Source: Thiotrichaceae bacterium (GTDB taxonomy: Bacteria; Pseudomonadota; Gammaproteobacteria; Beggiatoales; Beggiatoaceae). Taken from it: a stretch of 62,915 nucleotides of DNA. This document shows positions 8,059 to 14,511 of the stretch, one piece after another. Position 1 is the first letter of the stretch; each line of letters opens with the position of its first letter. Under the pieces are notes generated by a model. That model was not told the DNA's origin. It searched no databases and saw nothing but the letters and a program-made list of their open reading frames with translations. Where the stretch lies: NCBI GenBank assembly GCA_029939505.1, contig JAOZSV010000006.1, forward strand, positions 1-62,915, given 5' to 3'. Made by a program: the position numbers and the translations under genes.

Positions 8059-8574
8059 ATGAATATAATAGATGAATTTCTACAAAAAACAGAAAGTATT
8101 ATTGAAGCCAAATGGGTAAAGGTTTCACCTTCAGAGGAAAAACAGTTACATGAATTTGAAGATAACTGTAAATTTAACTTGCCTAATGATTACAAAGAAA
8201 TGCTTAAAGAACATGGATCATTTTATTTAGATTCTGATAATGGTGTAGATTACGAGTTACTAAATTTTGAATCAATTAATGGTGTTATGGATCAAATTGA
8301 TAAAGAATATCTAAATTTATATGAAGCAGAAGATGAAGGTGATTCTCCAGAACTCACAGAGGATATTTATATCTTAAAACATTCCATACCTGTACTTATA
8401 ACCTTTGATTTTTTTATATTACTGGCTAATCATTCTAATGAAGGCTTAATTTTAGCATTACTTACTCATGATGAAGGCATCATAAAGAAAGGAAAATACT
8501 CATTAGAAAATTTGTTTATTCTATTAGAAAAAATGATAAAACAAGATTATTCAGATAATTTAGAGTCAGATTAA
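8059..8574 (+). CDS. SMI1/KNR4 (SUKH) family protein
   Basis: 171 residues. It shows the SUKH signature: an N-terminal acidic helix region, LPNDYKEMLKEHGSFYLDS at about 48-66, then a central beta region and a final helix. SUKH proteins are typically immunity proteins against nuclease and other polymorphic toxins. No cognate toxin lies beside it, so as an orphan cassette it may give protection against toxins from neighbouring cells (inference). Flanked by attC sites on both sides. Confidence 0.75.
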   Translation: MNIIDEFLQKTESIIEAKWVKVSPSEEKQLHEFEDNCKFNLPNDYKEMLKEHGSFYLDSDNGVDYELLNFESINGVMDQIDKEYLNLYEAEDEGDSPELTEDIYILKHSIPVLITFDFFILLANHSNEGLILALLTHDEGIIKKGKYSLENLFILLEKMIKQDYSDNLESD

Positions 8575-8580
8575 AATTAA

Positions 8581-8634
8581 TTCTAACTTAATCTTGGAGG
8601 CCGACCTATCGGCGGCTCAAGAATGGCGTTAGTA
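8581..8634 (+). other. attC recombination site
   Basis: TTCTAAC...GTTAGTA, arms TTGGAGGCCGACC / GGCGGCTCAA. Same type as 7064-7117. Confidence 0.85.
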
Positions 8635-8648
8635 TGTCAAGTTAAAAA

Positions 8649-9077
8649 ATGAGTAAACAAAAGTTCAGGCGAATAAATGTAGAGAGAAAGAGTTATTTAT
8701 GGATAAGGAGACATGTTCATCTTGATAATTATAAATATAGCCAATGTGTTGAAATATTAACAATATATCAGGAAGGCTACAAAAAAAGCCCTTTGAGACT
8801 TCATTTCAGAGAAGAAGAGCAAATAGCGAATATAAATAATCCTAAAGATTCTCACTGGGCAGTTGGGTATCCAGAAGATGGTGTGATTTGGCAAACAGGT
8901 AATAAAACAGGTGAGGTAAACCTAAATAGACCAGGTGTTGTTGCAGAAATAATTAAATTTGCTATATTAAAAAATTGGGATGCAAAGAATGACAACACAT
9001 CAACAGACATTTTTAATGGGTTTGAATGGATAGAACAAATTAAATTTCCTAAGACCAAGAGTGAACATATAAAATAA
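8649..9077 (+). CDS. Hypothetical cassette protein
   Basis: 142 residues, basic N-terminus (KFRRINVERKSYLWIRRHVH), soluble, followed by an attC. The segment HWAVGYPEDGVIWQTGNKTGEVNLNR suggests a beta-rich domain. Not recognised. Start lies 15 nt after the previous attC core. Confidence 0.55.
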   Translation: MSKQKFRRINVERKSYLWIRRHVHLDNYKYSQCVEILTIYQEGYKKSPLRLHFREEEQIANINNPKDSHWAVGYPEDGVIWQTGNKTGEVNLNRPGVVAEIIKFAILKNWDAKNDNTSTDIFNGFEWIEQIKFPKTKSEHIK

Positions 9078-9098
9078 TTGGAGTCAGAGTAAAATTAG

Positions 9099-9151
9099 TT
9101 CTAACTTTGCCTTGCAGCCGACCCAGCGGCGGCTGAAGAGCAGTGTTAGTG
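9099..9151 (+). other. attC recombination site
   Basis: TTCTAAC...GTTAGTG with arms CTTGCAGCCGACC / GGCGGCTGAAG. The loop differs from neighbours but the stem is retained. Confidence 0.85.
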
Positions 9152-9180
9152 TCTCAACCAACTTTAGGTAGTACCACAAA

Positions 9181-9380
9181 AATAGAAAATAGGGGACAGA
9201 CCACCTTTAATTTTTTCCTCCAACATAATAGAAAAACTACTCGTCTGGACAAAAAGATTTTTTCTGGTTCCCACGCGCTGGCGTGGGAACCGATTCTGGA
9301 CGCGCCAGCGTCCTGTGTAAGTAAACATCGACGCTGGCGCGTCGTCACTGCATTCCCACGCCAGCGCGTGGGAACGAGAA
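9181..9380. repeat. AATAGGGGACA repeat interrupted by 120-bp palindrome copy D
   Basis: 9181-9260 matches the left part of the repeat whose complete copy is at 11547-11657. At 9261 the 120-bp palindrome begins. No coding sequence survives in this cassette. Confidence 0.8.
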
Positions 9381-9428
9381 ACTTACCCTTGCTCCCGACC
9401 TAGCGGCGGCTCAAGAACGGTGTTATCC
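9381..9428 (+). other. attC right part, left end lost to palindrome
   Basis: CTTGCTCCCGACC / GGCGGCTCAAG arms and core GTTATCC are present, but the inverse core RYYYAAC is replaced by the palindrome end (GAGAAACTTACC). The palindrome therefore inserted at or next to an attC. Confidence 0.6.
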
Positions 9429-9557
9429 TGATGAAACGCTCCGCCCTACTGCACTTAGTCCCTGTCGTTACGGTCGGTTGTCGCTCAGGATAACAAGGCG
9501 TTGGAGCGGACATTTTACGTCCTTGGAAAGTGCCGCTCAACAGCCGGGCATTATACG
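9422..9557 (+). other. Gene-less cassette with attC (9488-9557)
   Basis: From core GTTATCC to the next core ATTATAC, about 135 bp. GTTATCCTGA at the left is the exact complement of TCAGGATAAC at 9485-9494, and ACGCTCCGCC pairs with GGCGTTGGAGCGG. It is nearly the same sequence as 9928-10062. An ORF reads through it but has no ribosome site and encodes the attC itself, so I regard this cassette as non-coding. It could carry a promoter or a structured RNA. Confidence 0.6.
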
Positions 9558-9579
9558 CCAAGTTTTAATAGAGAAGTTT

Positions 9580-9876
9580 ATGCCAGCATTAAGTGAATAT
9601 ACAAACGTCTATAATACAGCATTGAATATACTGAAAAAGAAAGGATTTAATTCTTGGTATGACAGCGAGCTTGAACTTTTCTGTACTGAAAAAGATGGCT
9701 GGGACTTTATGGCCGAATCACCATGTGGTTTATTAGGTGTCGTAACTATATTTGAATTTGTTCAGCCTGAACAATATGATGAATATTGGTGGAAAGTTGA
9801 TGATGAAGATATTTATGCTAATTTGGCTAAAAAACCAAAAGAATATATCTCAGTTATTTATAAAGGGAGCACATAA
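9580..9876 (+). CDS. Hypothetical cassette protein
   Basis: 98 residues from ATG 9580, preceded by GAGAAG. The frame is open further upstream only because the attC is open, so the long version was rejected. Acidic, Trp/Tyr-rich protein (WYDSELELFCTEKDGWDFM). Its stop TAA lies inside the attC inverse core ACATAAC. Family unknown. Confidence 0.55.
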   Translation: MPALSEYTNVYNTALNILKKKGFNSWYDSELELFCTEKDGWDFMAESPCGLLGVVTIFEFVQPEQYDEYWWKVDDEDIYANLAKKPKEYISVIYKGST

Positions 9877-9934
9877 CCCAACATTCGAGCGGACTGCGCA
9901 AAAGCGGCGCAGCTCGCTCAATTAAGCGTTATCC
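9871..9934 (+). other. attC recombination site
   Basis: ACATAAC...GTTATCC with strong arms CGAGCGGACTGCGC / GCGGCGCAGCTCG, giving a long GC-rich stem in AT-rich DNA. Confidence 0.8.
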
Positions 9935-10062
9935 TGATGAAACGCTCCGCCCTTCCCCACTTAGTCCTTGTCGTTCCGGGCGGTTGTCGCTCAGGATAAC
10001 TAGGCGTTGGAGCGGACAATTTACGTCCTTGGAAAGTGCCGCTCAACAAGCGGGCATTATGT
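9928..10062 (+). other. Gene-less cassette with attC (9994-10062)
   Basis: Second near-copy of the 135-bp gene-less cassette at 9422-9557, differing by scattered substitutions while preserving the GTTATCCTGA / TCAGGATAAC pairing. It ends in core ATTATGT. Confidence 0.6.
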
Positions 10063-10118
10063 GCCGAACGAATGGAATTCAATTCAAGGGGCATAGAAAC
10101 TGGGGGAGAACCATCGCC

Positions 10119-10733
10119 ATGCCTTATGTCGGTTTTGGATTAAACACCCATCTTGATGAGGATTTTGACTTTGAACAAGTCAGGCGGCATCTCGTTTCCT
10201 TTTCCGAACAAAGTGCGTGCCCACATTTTGTAGAAATCGTGGACAAGACTGAGTTTTATGACGTTAACAGCGTTGTTTGTGTAACGGTCAATTACATAGA
10301 CGGTCAAGCTGTTCTGAACGAAGATAATAAAAGGTTCGACTTGTTCAACCTATGGGGGGATGGATATTGTTGTTCGATTACGAGTAACGAATGGAAGAGT
10401 TTAAACTACATCGATATTTTTGCCCCGGACAGCGTCGTAGAACAAGTGGATATTGCTGATACGGAAAAAATAAAAGTAGCACCTTACCGATGGGGTATTG
10501 AATGTATCGAAAAGAGTTTCAAAGAGTTTCACAGCGGTGAATGCCTACAGAAATCGTTGGAGAGAGAGAAAATAGGGGACAGACCACATTTATTTTTTTC
10601 ATCCAACATAATAGAAAAACGACTCGTCTGGACAAAATATTTTAGCAAAAAATGCTTTGAAAATAAATGTGTTCCCTATTATTCCTACAACGAAGTTTTA
10701 TGTCTTGATGTGTCGCAACTAAGCTTAGTTTGA
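10119..10733 (+). CDS. Hypothetical cassette protein with repeat-derived C-terminus
   Basis: 204 residues from ATG 10119, chosen because GGGGGAGAA precedes it. The upstream open frame is attC sequence. Residues about 1-148 look native (FGLNTHLDEDFDFEQVRRHL...). From about 10571 to 10680 the frame runs through an AATAGGGGACA...CCCTATT repeat, so the last roughly 55 residues are repeat-encoded and the original C-terminus is probably lost. Family unknown. Confidence 0.5.
   Translation: MPYVGFGLNTHLDEDFDFEQVRRHLVSFSEQSACPHFVEIVDKTEFYDVNSVVCVTVNYIDGQAVLNEDNKRFDLFNLWGDGYCCSITSNEWKSLNYIDIFAPDSVVEQVDIADTEKIKVAPYRWGIECIEKSFKEFHSGECLQKSLEREKIGDRPHLFFSSNIIEKRLVWTKYFSKKCFENKCVPYYSYNEVLCLDVSQLSLV
10571..10680. 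repeat. AATAGGGGACA inverted-repeat element inside a CDS
   Basis: Ends AATAGGGGACAGACCACATTT / AAATGTG-TTCCCTATT are inverted. The interior CATCCAACATAATAGAAAAA...TTTAGCAAAAAATGC is shared with 1768-1835, 9181-9260 and 11547-11657. Confidence 0.75.
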
Positions 10734-10835
10734 TCGTGAAATAATTGGGATCAGAGCTGGGTAGGGTGAGTAACTGGTTTATCGTTGCCCACCAAATAAC
10801 ATAAAAGGCAACTGGAAAAATAAGAAACACAGACT

Positions 10836-11054
10836 ATGAATATTGAATATACTGCTGTAATAAAACAAGAAGATAATTGGTGGCTTGGATGGATTGAAGA
10901 AATACCGGGAGTCAATTGTCAAGAAAAAACATATCAAGAATTAAAAGAAACTTTGAAAATTACCTTAAAAGAAGCTTTGGAATTTAACCGTCAAGATGCT
11001 CTTACGTTGGCTGGTGCTAGATATAAAGAAGAAAGAATCGCCATATCAATATGA
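10836..11054 (+). CDS. hicB: HicB-family antitoxin
   Basis: 72 residues. Matches the HicB partial RNase H-fold domain: IEYTAVIKQEDNWWLGWIEE, then PGVNCQ and a helix ending in EALEFNR. It neutralises the HicA toxin encoded next by direct binding and probably represses the operon. It lacks a long C-terminal DNA-binding domain, so repression may be weak. The stop overlaps the hicA start by 4 nt (ATGA). The order antitoxin-toxin is one of the two arrangements known for hic operons. Its cassette ends at the attC at 11250. Confidence 0.85.
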   Translation: MNIEYTAVIKQEDNWWLGWIEEIPGVNCQEKTYQELKETLKITLKEALEFNRQDALTLAGARYKEERIAISI

Positions 11055-11239
11055 AGAGAAACAAACTACTGAAATATTTGCATAGTCAAGGATGTGATTT
11101 ACTACGGGAAGGTAGTAAACATTCTTGGTGGTATAACCCAGTTCTTAATAAACGTTCAGCGATTCCAAGACATTCGGAAGTGAAAGATATTTTAGCCGTA
11201 AAGATATGCAAAGATTTAGGTGTAGTTCCAATAAAATAG
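11051..11239 (+). CDS. hicA: HicA-family mRNA interferase toxin
   Basis: 62 residues, the usual HicA length. Double-stranded-RNA-binding-like fold with the pattern LLKYLHSQGCDLLREGSKHSWW, in which the His of the SKHSWW motif is the expected catalytic residue, and the C-terminal helix EVKDILAVKICKDLGV. HicA cleaves mRNA. Translationally coupled to hicB. TA modules are common in chromosomal cassette arrays, where they are thought to stabilise the array. Confidence 0.88.
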   Translation: MKRNKLLKYLHSQGCDLLREGSKHSWWYNPVLNKRSAIPRHSEVKDILAVKICKDLGVVPIK

Positions 11240-11249
11240 AGAAAGTAAA

Positions 11250-11308
11250 TTCTAACAAAGCCTTGCAGCCGACGCAAAAAGCCGCGCTGCTGAAGAACGG
11301 TGTTAGTT
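11250..11308 (+). other. attC recombination site
   Basis: TTCTAAC...GTTAGTT with arms CTTGCAGCCGACGC / GCCGCGCTGCTGAAG. Ends the hicBA cassette. Confidence 0.85.
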
Positions 11309-11434
11309 GGGTTTATCCTCCTTAGTTATTTTCAATATCAAGCATTTGTGCTATTTGTTTGCAGTAAGCTGTTTATCTGAATTTGATGATTCAAAGTGAA
11401 GTTGATGGAAGGTAATTTAAGATTATTTGATAAG
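11309..11434. other. Probable gene-less cassette body
   Basis: About 126 bp between two attC sites with no ORF of useful length. Nothing else recognised. Confidence 0.4.
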
Positions 11435-11487
11435 TTCTAACTTAATCTTGGAGGCGGACTTTCAGCCGCTCAAGAATGGTGTTAGGC
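11435..11487 (+). other. attC recombination site, last of the array
   Basis: TTCTAAC...GTTAGGC. Apart from the last core bases it is identical to the attC at 4531-4583, 7 kb away. Downstream there is only repeat DNA, so the array ends here. Confidence 0.85.
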
Positions 11488-11958
11488 GTTTAATGCACCC
11501 GGAGCCTAGCATTAACTGAAATTGGGTGTGAGCAGGAGAAAATAGAATAGGGGACACATTTAATTTTTTCCTCCAACATAATAGAAAAACTACTCGTCTG
11601 GACAAAAAGATTTTAGCAAAAAAATGCTTTGAAAATAAATGTGGTATGTCCCCTATTATTCTTCTGATTTTTTGAAAAAATCGGATTTCTTAAACCTCTC
11701 CCACTATTCATTTTTGAGCTTAGAAATCCGATTTTTTTGAAAAAATCGGATTTCTTAAACCTATCCCACTATTCATTTTTGAGCTTAGAAATCCGATTTT
11801 TTGAAAAAATCGGATTTCTTAAACCTCATTTTTTGTCAAAAAACCAACTATTTTTATTCATTATTCTGCATTTTTGAATAGTGGGATAGATTAATATTAA
11901 TTGAACCTGATTAGGAAAGCGTCGTTACTCCCCAAAGTTTCTCCAAAGCGAATAACTT
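11488..11958. repeat. Repeat block upstream of pyrD
   Basis: Contains the complete AATAGGGGACA element (11547-11657, ends AATAGGGGACA and TGTCCCCTATT) and three tandem copies of a roughly 65-bp unit made of the AAATCCGATTTTTT / AAAAAATCGGATTT hairpin plus CCCACTATTCATTTTTGAGC (about 11661-11825). It closes with TTTTTGAATAGTGGGATAG, the inverse of sequence at 62362-62504. Confidence 0.85.
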
Positions 11959-12966
11959 ATGTATACACTACTTCGATCCTTATTATTTACATTGCCGCCA
12001 GAGATTGCACATCACTTTATCTTAAAAAGCCTCAAAATATTTCACTCCCTCAAATTAATCCAATTATTATTTGGCAAAACGCTTCATGCCCCTTGCACAG
12101 TCATGGGTTTAAATTTTCCTAACCAAGTAGGGCTTGCTGCTGGTTTAGATAAAAATGCTGAATATATTGATTGTCTCGCCGCCTTGGGTTTTGGATTTAT
12201 TGAAGTGGGTACTGTGACTCCGCGCCCTCAGTCTGGTAATCCTTTACCACGCCTTTTTCGTTTACCCGCTGCACAAGCATTGATTAATCGCATGGGATTT
12301 AATAATCAGGGGGTTGATAAATTATTGGATAATATTCAGAAAGCGCGTTTTAGCGGCATACTCGGTATTAATATTGGTAAAAATTTTGATACGCCTTTAG
12401 AAAGGGCAGTGGAGGATTATTTAATTGGTTTACACAAAGTCTATGCTTATGCGGATTATGTCGTCATAAATATTTCATCGCCCAATACGCCAGGGTTGCG
12501 CCAATTGCAAGCTGGGGAAGAATTAGATCACCTGTTGGATGCCCTTAAACAAGCTCAACAACAACTCGCCGAACAACATAATAAATATGTGCCACTGGTT
12601 ATCAAAATCGCACCCGATTTGACTCAAAAAGAATTGACAACCATTGCCAATAAACTGTTGGCTTATCATATAGATGGTGTGATTGCAACTAATACGACGA
12701 TTTCACGGAAAGCGGTGGAAAGTCTTCCCCATGCCAATGAAAAGGGCGGCTTGAGTGGTGCTCCCTTATCAATGCGTGCAACTGAGGTTATACAAGAATT
12801 GAATGCGACACTCCAGGGCAAAATTCCCATTATCGCCGCGGGCGGTGTAATGACTGCTAGGGATGCACAAAAAAAACGTTTGGCGGGAGCCAGTTTAGTG
12901 CAAATTTATACGGGGTTGATTTATCAAGGTCCTGCTTTAATTAAAGAGATTATTGAGGCGTTTTAA
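11959..12966 (+). CDS. pyrD: Dihydroorotate dehydrogenase (quinone), class 2
   Basis: 335 residues, normal for membrane-associated class 2 PyrD. It oxidises dihydroorotate to orotate with FMN and passes electrons to quinone in pyrimidine synthesis. Visible: N-terminal amphipathic helices (LRSLLFTLPPEIAHHFILKSL), GLAAGLDKNAE, NRMGFNNQG, the active-site loop NISSPNTPGLRQLQ with catalytic Ser, the substrate Asn pattern ATNTT, and the FMN phosphate site AAGGV...IYTG. Start ATG 11959 gives the family N-terminus. The last 30 bp are duplicated 1.1 kb downstream. Confidence 0.97.
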   Translation: MYTLLRSLLFTLPPEIAHHFILKSLKIFHSLKLIQLLFGKTLHAPCTVMGLNFPNQVGLAAGLDKNAEYIDCLAALGFGFIEVGTVTPRPQSGNPLPRLFRLPAAQALINRMGFNNQGVDKLLDNIQKARFSGILGINIGKNFDTPLERAVEDYLIGLHKVYAYADYVVINISSPNTPGLRQLQAGEELDHLLDALKQAQQQLAEQHNKYVPLVIKIAPDLTQKELTTIANKLLAYHIDGVIATNTTISRKAVESLPHANEKGGLSGAPLSMRATEVIQELNATLQGKIPIIAAGGVMTARDAQKKRLAGASLVQIYTGLIYQGPALIKEIIEAF

Positions 12967-12975
12967 AGATTTATA
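12936..12975 (+). repeat. pyrD-tail direct repeat, left copy
   Basis: The 3' end of pyrD plus 9 bp (TTTAATTAAAGAGATTATTG followed by AGGCGTTTTAAAGATTTATAC) recurs with four differences at 14076-14116. Together they bracket the hicBA segment. Confidence 0.85.
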
Positions 12976-13055
12976 CAGTTCATAGAATATTCCAAACTCA
13001 ACAAAAATTACTTCACGGTAGTGAATCAAGAAATTCGATTTTTGGAAAAAATCGG

Positions 13056-13199
13056 TTCGAGGCTAAAGTTTTTTTAAAGAAAAAACTTTAGCCTCGAATT
13101 CTAAACTCGTTTAGGCACTCGACGCAGAGCGTCGATGAAGGCGTTCCCAAACAGAGTTCGAGGCTAAAGTTTTTTTAAAGAAAAAACTTTAGCCTCGAA
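13056..13199. repeat. Two 43-nt TTCGAGG hairpins and a palindrome
   Basis: 13056-13098 and 13157-13199 are the hairpins (inner arms CTAAAG/CTTTAG). The first splits an AAATTCGAT/ATCGG-type hairpin. The second splits a GTTCCCAAACAGAG...GGGAACGAGAAAC palindrome. A separate GACGCAGAGCGTC palindrome lies between. Confidence 0.85.
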
Positions 13200-13305
13200 G
13201 GGAACGAGAAACATTAATTAGGAAATGGTGCCGCTTCGCTTCTACCCACCCTACGCTTCAATGCCCTTAACTTAATGGCATTGACCCTACGCTTGCTACA
13301 TTTTA

Positions 13306-13590
13306 CTATTTTTGTCCTTTACGTTTCATCTTTAAACCGTGGATAAATAAATCAGGTACTTTATAACGTTTAACGTTTTCCTCAGTGCCTTCATAAATAC
13401 TTAAAAGTCCAATCTCACTGGCAAAATTAACAAGCCCACTATCTACTTTAAGTTCGTCCGCATTAATGGGTGTATATCTGGGGTGGTGAAAATTCGGCTT
13501 TTTTAACCAAAAGTTGATCCCATTTTTATTCCATGAAATAAATATTGTGTTTAAAAAACAATGACTTACATTTATTGACTTTTTTTTCAT
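13306..13590 (-). CDS. Hypothetical protein, probably a C-terminal fragment
   Basis: 94 residues. The last part, IGLLSIYEGTEENVKRYKVPDLFIHGLKMKRKGQ, resembles the end of larger bacterial ATPases that close with a similar DLF-hydrophobic-GLKxxRKGQ tail. I am not certain of the family. The first 30 residues are lower complexity. The start lies beside a half-deleted TTCGAGG-type hairpin (about 13594-13630), so the upstream part may have been removed. Confidence 0.4.
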   Translation of the reverse strand: MKKKSINVSHCFLNTIFISWNKNGINFWLKKPNFHHPRYTPINADELKVDSGLVNFASEIGLLSIYEGTEENVKRYKVPDLFIHGLKMKRKGQK

Positions 13591-13663
13591 TCACCATTTG
13601 AGTTTTTTGAAGAAAAACTCAAACCTCGAAACCATTCCAGTTTGGAGCCATTAAATTCTTCAA

Positions 13664-13876
13664 TTATAATAAACTTTTAAATTCTTCAATGGTAATGCCA
13701 GCATCTTTGATAATGCCTCCCATTGTGTAGGCATTGATAGGATTGGCTCTGGGTAATGTGATAATGCGTTCGCCGTCAGTCATGGTAATATGCTTACCTT
13801 GTCGTGCAATCCAAAAACCGGTTTTTTCAAATGCTCTAACGGCTCGTTGGTGATTAATAGCTGATAATTTAGCCAT
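13664..13876 (-). CDS. hicA: HicA-family mRNA interferase toxin
   Basis: 70 residues. HicA pattern: INHQRAVRAFEKTGFWIARQGKHITMT with the catalytic His in GKH, then ITLPRANPINAYTMGGIIKDAGITIEEFKSLL, the canonical C-terminal helix that normally reads LRxILRxAGIS. Its ATG shares one base with the stop of hicB upstream. It belongs to a different HicA subgroup from the cassette copy at 11051. Confidence 0.88.
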   Translation of the reverse strand: MAKLSAINHQRAVRAFEKTGFWIARQGKHITMTDGERIITLPRANPINAYTMGGIIKDAGITIEEFKSLL

Positions 13877-14070
13877 TATGCAATTTCCACATAGCGTGTT
13901 TCTAGTTCTTGATTTAATTCTTCTACAACTATCAAATAGTCACGAATCGCTTCTTGAATATTGTTCAGTGCTTCTCGTTCCGTTTGTCCTTGTGACCAAC
14001 AACCCGGTAAACCTGGACATCGGATAGCATAACCTTCTTCAGTTTTGATAAGATTGACTTTATATCTCAT
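13876..14070 (-). CDS. hicB: HicB-family antitoxin
   Basis: 64 residues: RYKVNLIKTEEGYAIRCPGLPGCWSQG and a helix with EALNNIQEAIRDYL, the standard short HicB fold. First gene of a hicB-hicA operon on the minus strand. Its start lies only a few bases from the duplicated pyrD tail (14076-14116), so any native promoter must lie in or beyond that tail. Confidence 0.88.
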   Translation of the reverse strand: MRYKVNLIKTEEGYAIRCPGLPGCWSQGQTEREALNNIQEAIRDYLIVVEELNQELETRYVEIA

Positions 14071-14075
14071 TTTTT

Positions 14076-14116
14076 TTTAATTAAAAGAAATTATTGAGGC
14101 GTTTTAAAGGCTTATA
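14076..14116 (+). repeat. pyrD-tail direct repeat, right copy
   Basis: Copy of the last codons and stop of pyrD without the rest of the gene. The 1.1-kb interval between the copies contains hicBA, a fragment ORF and several palindromes. Confidence 0.85.
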
Positions 14117-14511
14117 CTGAGAGTACAACGAATTTGCGAAAGAAACGAATTTATTAAGTTGAATTCGAGTCGAATGTTGATTTTAAAATCAATCACTCAA
14201 CCCCTCTTTTTTCATTTTCACCTTTTTCAAGTACACTCCGTATAATGAATACAAAGCTTAATCTGAAATAAACAGGGAAAATTTTAATATCGTCTGGCGA
14301 ATCAATGCCATTAAGTTAAGGGCAGACTGCCCCTACCAATCTCCACATATTCAGCTTAATGGCATTGCTCTTGCGAATGGGTACAGATACTTTATGATGA
14401 CAATCAATGGGTTATACTTAACCGTTTTGATTAATTAAAACTAACTCATTGATTTTATTATATTTATAAATAATATGCACCGACTTTAAAGTATCTGCAC
14501 CCATTGCAAAT
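14117..14511. other. Intergenic region, no gene seen
   Basis: Contains a short GGGCAGACTGCCCC palindrome (about 14321-14334) between two repeats of the phrase AATGGCATTG/ATTAAG, and an ATCAATGGG...TTATTAT segment. No ORF, RNA or convincing terminator. Confidence 0.5.

Noticed and set aside
9478-9579. Open frame continuing upstream of the gene at 9580
   Set aside because: It translates the attC and the gene-less cassette (near-copy at 9984-10058). The ribosome site GAGAAG and ATG 9580 mark the start.
1-11490. Integron integrase gene
   Set aside because: No ORF on either strand shows tyrosine-recombinase motifs; it may lie outside the window or be absent.
11661-11825. Tandem 65-bp hairpin units considered as a CRISPR
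   Set aside because: Units are identical throughout, with no variable spacers and no cas genes in the window.
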